This document shows positions 1-13,098 of a stretch of 64,000 nucleotides of DNA, one piece after another. Origin of the DNA: Rotaria sp. Silwood1 (taxonomy: Eukaryota > Rotifera > Eurotatoria > Philodinida > Philodinidae). How positions within the stretch are numbered: the stretch's first letter is position 1; each line of letters opens with the position of its first letter. The notes beneath the pieces were generated by a model, which was given only the letters and a program-made list of their open reading frames with translations, had not been told where the DNA came from and made no database searches. The stretch lies in contig CAJNOP010000341.1 in assembly GCA_905250075.1 (NCBI GenBank), positions 1 through 64,000 of the forward strand, written 5' to 3'. The position numbers and the translations under genes are program-made.

Positions 1-3000
1 AATATGTCGTTTGATTTGCAAAAGAGCCATTGCCATATCCTAGAAGGGCACTTACAGTGTTGTCACCAAAATTAGCAACGACAATATCCAGTTGGGTGTC
101 GTTGTTAAAATCACCAACAGCTACAGCTTGTGGGCCAGAGCCCGTTGAAGATGTCGTTTGATTTGCAAAAGCGCCATTGCCATAGCCTAGAAGGACACTT
201 ACAGTGTTGTCATCCACATTAGCAACGACGATATCCAGTTGGCTGTCATTATTAAAATCACCAACAGCTACAGCTGTTGGGACAGAGCCAGTTGAATATG
301 CCGTTTGATTTGCAAAAGAGCCATTGCCATATCCAAGAAGGACATTTACATTGTTGTCATCCCGATTAACAACGATGATATCCAGTTGGCTGTCATTATT
401 AAAATCACCAACAGCTACAGACCATGGCTGAGAGCCAGTTGAATATGTTGTTTGATCTGTAAAAGAGCCATTTCCATATCCTAGAAGGACACTTACAGTG
501 TTGTCATTGGAATTGGCGACGACGATATCCAGATGGGTGTCGCTGTTAAAATTACCAACAGCTACAGAGGCTGACTGCGAGCCAGTAGAAAATATCGTCT
601 GATTTGCAAAGAAGCCATCGCCATATCCGAGAAGGATGCTTACAGTATTGCCATGTAAATTGGCGACGACGATATCCAGATGGTTATCGTTGTTAAAGTC
701 ACCAACAGCCACAGAGAATGGCCAAGAGCCAGTTGAATATTTCATCTGATCAGCAAAAGAACCATTTCCATATCTGAGAAGTACACCTACAGTGTTGCTG
801 CCCCTATTGGCAACGACGATATCTAGTCGTGTGTCGTGGTTGAAATCACCAATAGCTACAGAGTACGGTACACGGTCAGTTGCATATGTCATTTGAATAG
901 GAAAAAATTCATCATAACCAACCATGATGCCTATGGTGCTCGTATCATTGTTGATGAAGGCAATGTCTGAACGATTGTCGCTGTTTAAATCATCTATAAC
1001 AATGGAGATTGATGAAGAGGATCCAGTTGAATACATTTTTGAGCTTGCAAAAGTACCATTGCCATATCCGACAAGTAGAGCTATATTGTTAGTGCCATTG
1101 TTGGTGACGACTAAATCCATTCGATTGTCGTTGTTGAAGTCACCAATGCCAATAGCATATGGAGAAGCAACACCGAGCGAATATGTCATTTGGCTCAGAA
1201 ACGTTCTGTTGCCGTATCCAAGAAGTATACCTACACTGTTATTTCCATGGTTAGTGACAGCAATATCTAGCATGTCATCTTCGTTTAAATGACCGATGGC
1301 AAGCGAGTATGGGTGAGAATGGGGACCAGTTGAGAACGTGCTTTGCCTTGCGAAAGTGCCGCTACTAGTCCCAAGCATGATACCAACATTATTGGTACCA
1401 AAATTGGCGATAGCAAGATCCATCTGCTTGTCATTGTTGAAATCTCCACTAACAACCGCTAACGGGAAAGAATCATAGCCTGTAGAGTACGTGCTTGAGT
1501 TTGAAAAGCTTGCATTTCCATATCCATATAATATGCTAACACTGTGTGTGCCGTAATTAGCAGTGACAATATCTAGTGCTGTATCATTGTTAAGATCTGC
1601 TACATGAATCCAAACAGGACGAGATGATTCAGTTGATAGAACTGTTTTGTTTGCAAAAGACCCATTTTGGAATCTGAGGAGTACACCGATGCTATTTGTA
1701 CCGAAATTGGCGACGACGACGTCAGGTCGATGATCGTTGTCGAAATCAGCAACAGCAATCGTGTACGGAGCAGAACCATAACCAGTTGAAAACATGACCG
1801 GGCTTGTCACAGTGCCATTGCCATGTCCAAAATATATAGCTATATTGTCAGCAGCATAATTGGCAACAACAATATCTAGCGAGGTATCGTTGTTGAAGTC
1901 TCCCATGGCAACAGCTCGTGGACCATACTTATAGTTAATTGGATTTTGGGCCGTTGCTTTAAAATTAAGTTCACATTTTGGAACTAAGGAACGCAAGAAC
2001 AAAAAAATAAAGATTGATCAGTTACTATGATTGAACTATGTCTAATGGATCGTATCAGATTTCGATAATTCTGATGATTTTCTATTGAGAACAGTCAGAT
2101 CATTATAAACAAAACTGAATGAGAATCAGCATTTTTCAATAAAACCTCGTTGAGTCTCGCGAAACTCCTAGTGACTGAGGAAGAACAGACAGTAGCTAAC
2201 ATGATGAGAGAACGAATTATGAACTGCACCTAACTAAGAGTTCAAAGCTGCATTAGTTTCTCTCTTATTGATTATTGAAGGACATGCCATTAGCTACAAT
2301 TAGAATATAATGATGATAATTCCGGATCGTTTTCGAAATCAAATGAATGTCAGTATGCCTGTGTTGCAAAACTCTTGCCATTGTGTCATGAGTATCACGC
2401 ATTGTTGATTAACAACAGAAAGTAGAATACAATAAGTTTTTTTGCGAGTATTCGACATTACACAATGAATAGAACACTGATAGTTCATTAACAGTTATCA
2501 CTTGATGAGTTGAGTGATGATTGATTTCTTATGTTGAATATTGTGCTCATACTTCAATGTTACAATATGACCTGCATAGCTATATGATGGTTTCGGGTAA
2601 TTGATAAGAGCTTTTTATTTGGTTAGAGGACTGAGACGGCGAATTATTGTTACTGACAAGGTATCTTATTGGGTAATGGAAAATGTGTCAGTTTAATTTT
2701 TCGCTCCAAAGAAACTTATTTTACGAAAATAACACTGTGTTTCAAGCTTGATCAAATGAAATTGGAGTTGAGAAATGTGAATCCATTCATAGTTTCTCAA
2801 AGTTTGTAGTATCGTTATTTTCGAGATATAGTCGTTCCAGAGAAAAAAGCTTAAGATTAAATATTTCGAAAAGCTACGAACAAAGGAGGAAGACGCATAA
2901 AAAGACAGATCATCTACTTGAAAAACGACTCAATAGTTTCTGAGGCAGATTACAGTCCTATATTTTTACTGCAGTCAGATGGCTGTACACTAACAGTAAC

Positions 3001-6000
3001 TTTGTGACAACATTTGTTCATCTGTCTATAAATAGTCTCATTTGAAAGACGAGTAAATTCTCTACAAATTCTCAGATGAAAAGCTAAAGTTATGTCGAGA
3101 TAATAGTGTTTCTATCGATATTTCGGGTATGTCAGGAATGTTCTGCCTTCTTAATTGCTTTGGAGACGGCTTCACGATGGACTGCCGTGTTCAAAGTTTG
3201 ATGCAGTTTTTGACGGACTACAAGCTGGTACAGTTTTCTTGTGGATATCATAATTATACAGATGAGAAACCTCCATTAATCATCCTAGATCGATTCCAGA
3301 AAACTACATAATCGGCTTCTGTTTTGTTAATATGAATACCATATGTTCTTCTGAAATGGCAGCACATATCAGAGATGGACGAGCCGCGGTGTAAAACCGT
3401 CCCGTCCCGTCCCGCCCCGCCCCGCCGGTGTGGCGGTGCTTAAACTTGACGGGGCGGGGCGGTGACGGTGCATGACGAAATTTCGCGGTTTCCCTGCCTT
3501 TGTATAACCTTGATTTCTTAAATATACTCAGACCTTTAGACACATCTTTTAAAACTTTAAAAATTTTTTCACACTAAACTAATCAGTAAAAAAAACTTGT
3601 TAGCGCAGCTCCAGAGGAGCTAAAACGTGGAACTCACATATATTTTTTTATTTTTTGTCCTGATGCCTAATTTTTAAATTGTAAAATACCTTTTTTCCGA
3701 ATACGTATGAAATCATTGATATATTATATAAAAACTAGAGCCTTTTATGCGCTGTTGCTGAGGTCTGTCATGGTGGTGGTCAGGGTTGCCAGATCGAAAA
3801 ATAAAAAATCAGAAAAATTTTTCTAAAAATCGGGAAAATGTCGGAATTTTTGTTCTCGAAATCGGAAGAAAATCAGAAAGTATTTTTCCATGCTTAAATA
3901 ACTAGTCTATATATTTTCGATCGCTTCAATATCCTTTATCTTGCTTCTGTTCATATTTTCGAAGCAATATCGGAAATGATATTTCATAAAGAATTAAAGA
4001 AAATATCGATTACACAATTTACTCATGATTAAGAAATCTACATAAGTCATTTGAACAGGATCACATTATTTTTATCAAAAATGCTATAACCAACTTGACG
4101 AAACAATAGAATCAGCATTGTAAATTCATACACACACATGCATTTCACAAAACTTGTGCAAAAGAAAACTAAGACTTATTCTGTATAATGTTCGTTTTTG
4201 TTCATACTTTTTTATCAGCTCGAATACTCTTCAAAATCTCAGGTTGAGGTAACAGATATTCATAAAAATGTCCACAAGTATAAACAGAATTCATTTCGAT
4301 TTTCAATTCTGCAACAGCTAAATTAGTATCCATACGATTATGATTAGTTTTATTATATCTGTGATGAAACAAAAAAGCTCAAAAACGAAAATATTCTTAA
4401 TTATCAGTACAGTAAACGAACAGAGAAAGTTAGTTCATCATGATAGAAAACTGGATCTTAATTGTCTGTAAAACAACATAGTTTTATTGGAGGATATGCT
4501 TTCAAATCACTGCAGTGTGGTTTGTTGAGTTCATGACGCTTCACTACCCGATAATTATGGTGAAATAGATCGCAATATATGTGTGGTATCGCGTCATGGT
4601 TAAATTATTCTGGAATGTCCTAAGAACTTGAATTCACAAACAAGACTTCGAAAACCGGAGGAAAATTAGGAAATCTGAAGGGAATTGGAAAAATATGTTA
4701 AAATCGGAGCGTCGAAAAGCCGTTGAAGAAACTTTCAAAAAATCGGAATTTTTCCTGCCGTATCGGAAGATCTGGCAACCCTGAGTGGGGTGTCTGTAAT
4801 GGAGTGGAAGAAGGGGGAGAGTCGCCAAACCTCGAACTTAAAACTTACAATCACTATTTTCTTCGAAAATATACGTGAGTTCCACAAAACGAGTGGTTGT
4901 ATTATAATTGCCTTTCATTTTCATATGCTTATTTTTTTCTATTTCGGAATGATGTTTATGCATTTAAAATATGCCTCTTCATCTCATGAAATGAAATAAC
5001 CATTATGAAAATTTAATGAAAACTTTGTCAAGAAATATTTTTTGAAAACATATTTTGGACGGGGCGGGGCGGGGCGGGGCGGTGATGGTTTCAATGCTGA
5101 ACAGGCGAGGCAGTGGCGGTGCGGAACGTTATCAACGGGGCGGGACAGGGCGGTGACGGTGCGACTTTTTTGCTGACTCGTCCATCTCTGGCACATATGC
5201 TTGCAGTTTTAGGTACGATCAAATCTTGAAAGGCTTTAGCTAATAAAATAACTAGAAGAAAACTACCCCAACGGTTAGTCCGTCAAAAACTGCATCAAAA
5301 CCTATAGAAACACTATTAGTTCATCGTAAATTCAGCTTATAGTTATCTTATTGTTGGATATAGCCGTTTAGGTCCACTGACAATATGATATATTAATCTG
5401 GATTAGGAACCATTGATTGGTTTTCTAAACAGATTAAATGCGGTGTCCAGTGATTCGCTGTCTCATTCTGCATCAAAATAACGTATGAGGCAGATTAGAC
5501 GGCTAAACTTTGCATTATAATTTTTACTCACTTAATACGTTGTGTTGTACTTTTTTCTTTCAAAATGCACAGAATTTCGAGAGACTTAACTTCGACCATG
5601 CGAAAACGAGATTTTCTTTATACAAGATGAATTCGTTTTTTCTTATTTCATTTCTTTTATCATCTGATAGTTTTTAGTTGAAAAAACAAAATATACTACG
5701 TGATGCACCGTGAAAAGCTACACAATTTACACAGTAAAGCTTATTGTATTTGTTTTCGAAAGCAATAAAATTTTGTGCGACAATTTTTCTTACGGTTGAA
5801 ATTCGATCGCTCAAAATCTTGTCCATTTTCAAAGCAAATGTAACCTGGTATTAAGTAATTGAAAATTGAAATATAAAGTGTAGCTATTTAATCTGCCTCA
5901 GCTGTCATAGACTTGTTTTGAAAATACTGATGTGACCAAATTCGTTTTCTTATGTGTTCTTTCTCTGGATTTCATGCTTTCGAACATTTTGAATCAAAGT

Positions 6001-8166
6001 TCATAAAATAGGCTTTGTTTGAGACAAAAATCAAACTGACCAATATGCCCTCACTGGCAAGTAGCACTTGCCACATACTGACAACCGTAGTAATGCGAAT
6101 GTCATACTCGCAAATACCTGTTGTTTGAGCTCAAAGTTTTCTCGTCAGGAGAACTCATAGAATAGAAAAAAAAATCCAAAAGAATTCGTACTATTGCCTA
6201 TATATCAGTAAAGGAAGATTTTCACAAGCTAACTTCTTCCAAACTAATCTTACACCTCGCTACTTGTCGTATAAAAAAAAGAGGATCTCTAGCTAACGTT
6301 TTTCTTCATAAGGAAATTGCCACGATACGAAGAATGAGAATAAAATAAAAAATCAAGAAAATAATTGGTCAGTCTCATGATGATTATAATTTGAAAAAAG
6401 AGTGAATCACGTTCTTGTTGCACCAAGAACAATGAATCATTTGCCCATCAATGCAACTCTTTTCATGATATCTGTCTGTTTGAAATTTGAAGCAAGTATC
6501 TTTAACATTCTAAAATGGGTCAGGACCAATTTTCAAAAGAGATTTTTCAGCCAGGTGCCCTTTATCATAGGCGGAAAAGGCAGAATATAGATATAGGCGT
6601 GTGAGTTTATAGAAGAGAAACATTCACCTGAATGGGGGTATATCGATGCTAATGTGAATGAATTTTCGGAATCTTGCTCTTCCTATTCATCATCATGATC
6701 CAACATAGTTTTCGTTTCAAATATATGAGGTATACTTTTCAAAATCTCGTACAAACATTTATAGAGATTAAATACAATGTGTTCTTTGCCAGAATTTATT
6801 GAAAATAATAATTTCAAGACATTATGATTATTATACATTTTTATTATCGAGACATGTGGGCGATGTTAAAATAGAAATGCGCTTAGTATTTGCCCACTTC
6901 GTGAAAATGATTAACTACTAATCAGTTATTCGTTAGATAAAAGTATTAGTTTATGACGTATATACAAAGCTTCGTGGCTTCAAAGAGCTGTAACGGAAAT
7001 AAATCACTAGAAAATATGAGGGAACATACATCAACCAAACAGAAAGATTGAAAAAGAAAACGAATGTACCTGAACATTCTAGAATGAGGTACATGTACTC
7101 ATTCAGACAGGATAGTAGAACGAAAGAAGATATAAATGAAACATAGATAGTGCTTACTCTCCTCTATAGGCAACATAAAGTGAGAAAATTTAAAGAAGAT
7201 GTGTTCCGTGGAGAAGACATATTTTCTTTCGTCACATTCTATGAGAAAATCACATTTATTTTTCCATATTCTTTCGCATTTCTCTTATATTCAAGAACAT
7301 ATCGATGACATAGAGAGAAAAATCCAGGATAAACTGCTGTCTTCATTCAGAGATGTGAAAAATTATTACCAAAAAGTATACGAGAAGTGATTCAGGAACA
7401 TTGAGTAGCATAAAGTTGATTTTTCTGCAATAAGTAACAATGTGCAGCATCAGTTTGTAAAAGTATAGATTGAAATATGAAGAAAAAATATAGACAATGA
7501 AATAATCTTCGTCTTGAAGAAAGTTATTATCCTTGTTCCTTAGAAGGATTCGACCTATGGACAAAGTATCAGATTTGCTGGTGATAATCACCTTGATTGA
7601 TTCGCATTCATCATTCCTAGTTTGAAATGGAGAATTGAATCAAGTTCAATGATTATCATTCTGCTCTCGCTTGATGATTTGCTTCGAATATGTCTATATC
7701 AAATACGATCATAATTCAATTTTTTTTAACCAAAAATTAGACTACTGGTAAAATAGAACCGCATTAACTGTGGATTATTATCTTATTGAATACGAAGAAT
7801 ACAAAGCAACAAGTACGTACCTGAAGATTTCGGTGCGGTAAAACAAACTACCAGAATACTAACGATCATCAGTATACTTAAAATCATAGGTAATAAAAAG
7901 CCAGGTTTGGTACTTTTCTTAAGTCTTGAACAGCAACAAAGCGTTCTAGGAAAGAGCAACGATGATAATATTTGACATCAAAAGAAAAAATCATACATAG
8001 TCTGTCGAAAAGTGAAAGTTTTTGTTTGATTGATGGTATTATTCCCATCGTTTGTTGCAGTTTCGGCGTTTGGAATTGATCGTGGTTCTTCGTTTCCGTC
8101 GTCAAAAGTAGTGTTCCTACCCGGCGTGTATTTGACCAACTTAGCATTACCATCTATAGGAATCAT
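1..8166 (-). CDS. Membrane-anchored FG-GAP/VCBS repeat protein (3' end outside window)
   Basis: Three exons are seen: 8166-7997, 7945-7821 and 1983-1 (continuing off the left edge). The splice phases agree (2, then 1). The 51-bp first intron has GT-AG ends; the second is about 5.8 kb and full of transposons. The first 56 residues are polar. Exon 2 gives LCCCSRLKKSTKPG followed by a hydrophobic segment (GFLLPMILSILMIVSILVVC), so a type II membrane anchor with a short cytoplasmic tail is likely. Exon 3 encodes 13 tandem units of about 49 residues with the core VAVGDFNNDTQLDIVVAN and LLGYGNGSFANQTTYSTGS. The DxNxDxxxD loops resemble the calcium loops of integrin-type FG-GAP propellers. No stop interrupts the repeat exon. 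The ligand is unknown; an extracellular binding or adhesion role is inferred. The start ATG lies 6 nt after an acceptor-like site (AG at 8174-8173), as expected if the mRNA is trans-spliced. Confidence 0.85.
3370..5190. mobile_element. Non-autonomous hAT element with GGCGGGG subterminal arrays
   Basis: Terminal inverted repeats CAGAGATGGACGAG bound the element. A perfect 8-bp target duplication GCACATAT lies at 3362-3369 and 5191-5198, diagnostic of the hAT superfamily. Both ends carry arrays of GGGGCGGGGC-like units (3400-3460 and 5058-5160), which stand out against the AT-rich surroundings and probably act as transposase binding sites. No transposase is encoded. A second element (3781-4783) is inserted inside it. 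Confidence 0.88.
3781..4783. mobile_element. Nested hAT-like element inside the 3370-5190 element
   Basis: Perfect 15-bp terminal inverted repeats CAGGGTTGCCAGATC / GATCTGGCAACCCTG. Subterminal regions repeat a CGGAAAAATTT-type motif on both sides. No clear 8-bp target duplication remains (GTGGTGGT against AGTGGGGT). About 1 kb, with no transposase. Its position inside another hAT shows it inserted later. Confidence 0.72.
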
Positions 8167-8174
8167 TTCAATCT

Positions 8175-9931
8175 ACAAGGAGACAGCAGTTAAGGACGAA
8201 CATATCTCTGACATGAGCATATAAATATATCTTTAAATATGGAGAGGTTCTACAGAAAACTGTTCCTGCAGTATTTCTATTTAATCCATCCAGTCAATAT
8301 ACGTATTAAAATACAACTTTTCTGTGCCGTTTCAATAATTTTTCAACTATAAAATAAATGTGTTTGATATGTTGAGGAGACTGCGCAACATATCTAACGA
8401 TCAAGTTATACCCGATTAAAACACTGTGTGCACACTGCAACATATTAAAACTCTTATCAAAGCTACCGCTTATTTATTTTTTGTTGGCTTTTATCAAAAC
8501 TAATACACATTACTTTTTCTGTTTTCAATTCTCTTGCATGAATACTTCCAGATGGAAGACTTTTAACATGTTTTCTAACAGTATTACTTAAAACAGTCTC
8601 TTGCAGAATTTCAGATCCGTCGAACCTTGCTCAATACACCACAATCACTAGTTTTAGAATTGTTGCTTGGAGAAGTAAAACTTTCGCAAAATTTCTATAT
8701 ATAAAAGGCATATCGAAGTTATGTTGTCTATGCAAGCTCTGTCTGGTTTTATCTATGTTTGAACATATTCGGACAAAATATGTTTGTTCGAAATTTGAAT
8801 ATCAAGAACTGATAACTTTTTGACGAAACTATGCCTCTTTTAGATGAAATAGTCTATAGAAATTTCGGTTTCTTCAACTCTCTTCTTGAATTGCGATTAT
8901 TTTGGATACTCTGTTTAATAACATGAAGGCAGCAGTAAAATCAAATGATTGAGTTTATAGGTTCAATAATGTCTATAAATAGACATCAAAGACAACGGTT
9001 AGCGCGAAAAGTGTAGGTCATATCAATCGGTACATCGAGAGAAAAGAGATGATCACCTTCAAATGTATAAAACAATTTTCTTCAGGTAGTCGTCATTTTT
9101 GAACTGACATCCAAAAAAATTTGTCAAGTATCAGCAAGAAACAGCTCAATTCCTTACTGTTATCGGTACTACGAGTAAAATTTACAACATACCGATAGTG
9201 TCTCCGGCTGCAATGGACGAACATTGCATAAGTTATGACATCTGAAAAAAAAAACTTCATCAATTAGGTTTTTTTGGATCGGCAAATTACTCTTCTCTCC
9301 TCTTTATATATCTTTTCGAATGATATCGAAATATTGCTTTAGACATATTTCCGCGAGGCCTTGTTTGACAATATATCAGTTAGTTTCTTTCTGTTTGGCT
9401 GCATCTTCGGAAAACCTTATGCTTTTATTAAATCGACAACAACAGCTCATTCTCAGCAATGAAAACGCAGTTTTTTTGCTGTTGAAGAATCCTGCTGTTA
9501 TGTATGAATCTATTCTATGAGGTTCTATAGAGTTTTCGAATAGCTTGCGTGCCATTCGGTCATCTAAATCTACTATCATGTAACGCTTGTAAAGGTTACT
9601 GATTCAAAACTTTTGCTGTCATGCTTTATGATGAAAAGAATTAGTCGTTACTTAACTGTTGGAACAATTCTTTTTCAGCTTTTTTCAGTCATTTTTGTGA
9701 AATAAAAGCCTAGAAGTTTCTCTCTTTCTGTTTCCAAATTTTTTTGCGTTTATAGTGAATACTAGACGTTTGTCTTCAGATAAGTTCTGTTCGATTTAGT
9801 TTTATTATCATAAATAAAAAAAGAACTAAAGATTCTGTTACATACTATATCAAAAATATACCTGCTGAGAAAGTCAGTTCTCGCATCAATAGTAGATCTC
9901 AAGTTGGAATCATAGAAGAATATTCTGAAGT
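8175..9931. other. Intergenic, no supported gene
   Basis: AT-rich DNA between the FG-GAP start and the hAT at 9940. A 67-codon open frame on the minus strand (9579-9376) contains SCCCRFNKS, slightly reminiscent of the Cys-rich tail of the FG-GAP protein, but it has no splice partners that I can place. I do not call it a gene. Confidence 0.5.
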
Positions 9932-9939
9932 ACTCTGTC

Positions 9940-11857
9940 CAAGGGGAAAAAACGGAATCCCACGGAATCATGGAATCCAATGGAATTCCACGGAATCATG
10001 GAATCCAATGGAATCCGACGGAATCCAATGGAATCCGATGGAATCCAATGGAATCCGGTGGAATCCTACAGAACCTTGGAGCCTTCAGTTCAAAAGCACT
10101 TAGAAATACTACTATTGCAGGAAAATCTGTTCAGATACATTAAGAATTAATAGAACAGTCCAAGAACATTTATCGTAATTTTCTCATTCAGAACCTCTTC
10201 TTTTCAAATCTTGAAGTTGCAAATTTATCTCTTTCGATATATATTTTAGATTGAGATCAGTAAACATACAAGAAAATAGAATACAATCCATAAATGTCAA
10301 AACGAAAATGGGGAAGGTTTAAATATAAACATTTTAAAAAAATTCAGTAGCGGAAGGAGGATTGATGGTAAGATCACTTCTACTTAGACATAATGTCACG
10401 TATTTAAAAACTGTAAAAAAAAAGTATTGAACATAAATACTTAAATAAAACGTTTATCATTTGTATATAAATATCACGACAATACACACTGAATATATAT
10501 GTTGTAGGCAAAATTGAGATTCAGGCAAATTTTAAATTTGCCTAGGGAACTATTCAAATACATAAACAGTCAGCAGTATGGCTATTGACTGAGAAAAATG
10601 ACCGTCTGTCAACCGATAGGTTATCACGAGGTACGGAAGGAAGCAAGTAAAATTACATAAAAAACGATTCAAATGTTTCTGTATATTGAAACATCAATTA
10701 TGTGATTATTGATATCAAAAATATCAAAATTTTTTATTAATAAAGAATTTCACTGATGCAACTAAAGTAGTGGAAAAAAGTTCAGAAACAACGATTTTTT
10801 TGGTTTTTTTCATGATTTTAAGCACGTAGTTCCAATTCAAATAGTGATTTTAATAGTCAATGGAGTTTTCTATCCAATACATTTTATAGCAAGGTTTCAC
10901 AGATGAACAATGATGGCAAGGCTCCTAAAAAACCGAACACGGTATTTTTCAGCTTTTAGAAGACTTTGCCAGAGCTATTTTTAAACGGTGCCATCTTAAA
11001 GAGCACAAAATTCTGAGCAAAATGAGAAGTCGCCAAGTTTTCTACGAACTTCTCATAAAAAGTTACAAGCATCACAAAAATCATGAAAAAACGAAATTTT
11101 TTTAAAAATCGACTAAAAACGCCTTATTCATGATTTTTGTGATGCTTGTAACTTTTTGAAGTTCGTAGAAAATTTGGCGACTCCTCATTTTGCTCAGAAT
11201 GTTGTGCTCTCTAAGATGGCACCGTTTAAAAATAGCCCTGGCAAAGTCTTCTAAAAGCTGAAAAATACCGTGTTCGGTTTTTTAGGAGCCTTGCCATCAT
11301 TGTTCATCTGTGGAATCTTGCTATAAAACGTATTGGATAGAAAACTCCATTGACTATTAAAATCGCTATTTGGATTGGAACTACGTGCTTAACATTATGA
11401 AAAAAACCAAAAAAAAACCGTTGTTTCTAAACTTTTCCCCATCACCTTATATACTTAGACATCTAATAAGATAAATCGATCTGAATCTATTGATATATAA
11501 ATGAGGAGATTGGCTCGGTCACAACGCTTCTAGTGGAGGTAATGCAACCCTATGAACTACGACTCAGCAAACAAATATCAAGTCGTCGATATATACATAT
11601 ATCAATAACCACAAACGAATACAACAAGGAAAAACGAAAAAAAATCAGCACGGAAACCTAAGGATGATACAGATGCAGTTCTTTGGCAGCTTTAGAAGCT
11701 AATTGAAAATCTAGAGAAGTTTTAAGGAATCCAAAGGAATGTCNNNNNNNNNNAATCCTACGGAATCCTGCGGAATCCTTGGAATCCGAAAGAATCACAG
11801 GGAATCTTTGGAATCCAGAGGAATTCAGGATTCCGGGATTCCGTTTTTTCCCCCTTG
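9940..11857. mobile_element. Non-autonomous hAT element with GGAATCC subterminal arrays
   Basis: Terminal inverted repeats of about 22 bp (CAAGGGGAAAAAACGGAATC, with one G length difference between ends) bound the element. A perfect 8-bp target duplication ACTCTGTC lies at 9932-9939 and 11858-11865. Both ends carry many copies of (T/A)GGAATCC: 9953-10075 and 11722-11845. A 10-N gap (11744-11753) falls in the right array, probably an assembly failure in the repeat. There is no transposase. A 683-bp palindrome is nested inside. Confidence 0.9.
10765..11447. mobile_element. Foldback MITE, near-perfect 680-bp palindrome
   Basis: The two arms (about 10765-11090 and 11125-11447) are almost identical reverse complements separated by a spacer of about 35 bp. 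The ends read AAGTAGTGGAAAAAAGTT and (inverted) AGGTGATGGGGAAAAGTT, each flanked by TA, which fits a Tc1/mariner-type target duplication. It is inserted in the hAT at 9940-11857. No coding potential. Confidence 0.8.
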
Positions 11858-12807
11858 ACTCTGTCGGTTATCTTATTGTATACGATCAAGTACTCGACTT
11901 TACTAATTTATTTGGAAAAACTGCGTGTACTACTGACATTTTCTCTGTCGACGTATATGCATAAGGATTTCAAATAAAAGCACCGATCATGGTTGTCTCT
12001 TATGATCTGTTTCGTGTTTAAACGTTGTCGCAAAAGTTCGATTGAAAAAGAAACCTGAATACTTTTTTAACAATTGAAGCGATTTTCGTGAGCTTTGTAT
12101 AGTTTCATCCTATATTTCATTGAAGTTTGATATCATGTAAAATTTGTTTCTGATAAGTGTAAAAATAACTATTTACAAATATAAGACGCACAGCTATTCT
12201 TTCGAAAAAGTACATAAAAACATCATATGAAATTTATTTCGATCTTATTATTCCCATCTCGTATACCTTTCATCAAAACTGACAGTTGCTTGTGGTTCTT
12301 TAAAAAACTAATGGTTTGAACAGTTTTCTCATTTTTTTTAGACGTTTTAAAAAAACTCACTACTAAATCATCATTTTCACTCTTGAATTGATTACGCGAT
12401 TTACCGAAAAGCTACCTTTTTGGTGTTACTTTTACTCAAAACCAAAATCGAGAACTAAGCAAGTTTAGCTAGTGTCATCGAAAACGGTGGCTTCAATGCG
12501 CTCACATTACAATGGAAACGTGATTTGGATTAACGTCTAACACTTTTGTAAGAGTTCCAAAAATTATGTACGAGATGCGTGGCTAGCCACAGGTTTTCGA
12601 TCGGTTTGAACGACATGAGTAATTTTGCTAATCCATTAATTGCGATATTAATCACATATCATAAATCGATAAAAACTATCGAAATTATTATGCAATTTTT
12701 AAAAAGCAACATTTCTAGTGAAATACTAGAGAATCAAGTAGAAGAGAAGACCTGGGCTGGAATACTCTATTTTATTGAATAGAGATTGGGTTTCTCTGCC
12801 TTGTACA

Positions 12808-13085
12808 CTCTAAAAAATTTCAGTATCCTAGAAAATCGAAAGGGGTTCGGAAACCCACTCGGAAACCCTTATCCGTTTCCGAAAGGGTTTCAGAACAGTG
12901 AAAGCGTTTCTAAAAATACCCTTTCGGTTTCCGAACGTTCGGAAACCTAGAGGTTTCCTACACTCCCCAATTGGACACTCTAAAAGTATTCTAGAATACC
13001 TTTTTCTAGCTGTCGGAAACCCAAATGTTGTCTCGGAAACTGGAAAGGTATTGTCGAAAACCCATATTAGAAGATAAACTGAGTT
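12808..13085. repeat. GGAAACC-rich repeat cluster
   Basis: Numerous copies of (C)GGAAACCC and its complement. CACTCTAAAA occurs at 12808 and again at 12967. The arrangement resembles a hAT subterminal array, but no paired termini or target duplication could be fixed. The palindrome at 13099 abuts it and may have been inserted into it. Confidence 0.5.
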
Positions 13086-13098
13086 AGTATCCGAAAGG

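Larger units (their letters stand above)
3102..5310. repeat. Degenerate inverted repeats flanking the nested hAT pair
   Basis: The 25-bp stretch around 3197-3221 (TGATGCAGTTTTTGACGGAC core) recurs inverted at 5276-5300. TAATAGTGTTTCTAT at 3103-3117 recurs inverted at 5304-5319. Further out, CTGAGGCAGATTA at 2939 is inverted at about 5890. This suggests an older element into which the hAT pair was inserted, but its exact ends are not resolved. Confidence 0.4.
1984..7820 (-). other. 5.8-kb intron of the FG-GAP gene, transposon-filled
   Basis: This is the interval between donor GTACGT (7820) and acceptor CTTAG (1984) of the FG-GAP model. Most introns in the window are about 50 bp, so this one is more than 100 times larger. 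It holds the nested hAT pair at 3370-5190, degenerate inverted repeats around it, and AT-rich DNA. I see no convincing gene in 1984-3360 or 5200-7800. One short open stretch (7300-7390, +) follows an acceptor-like site but could not be tied to any gene. Confidence 0.6.

Noticed and set aside
924..1292. Open frame of 122 codons on the plus strand
   Set aside because: It is the antisense of the FG-GAP repeat exon; the minus strand carries the repeated VGDFNND motif.
3304..5196. Pro/Arg/Gly-rich open frames over GC-rich blocks
   Set aside because: They translate the GGGGCGGGGC arrays of a hAT and have no protein character beyond the repeat.
9940..11857. CRISPR-like regular repeats (GGAATCC units)
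   Set aside because: Units are 6-8 bp without unique spacers, symmetric at both ends of an element with TIRs and an 8-bp duplication.
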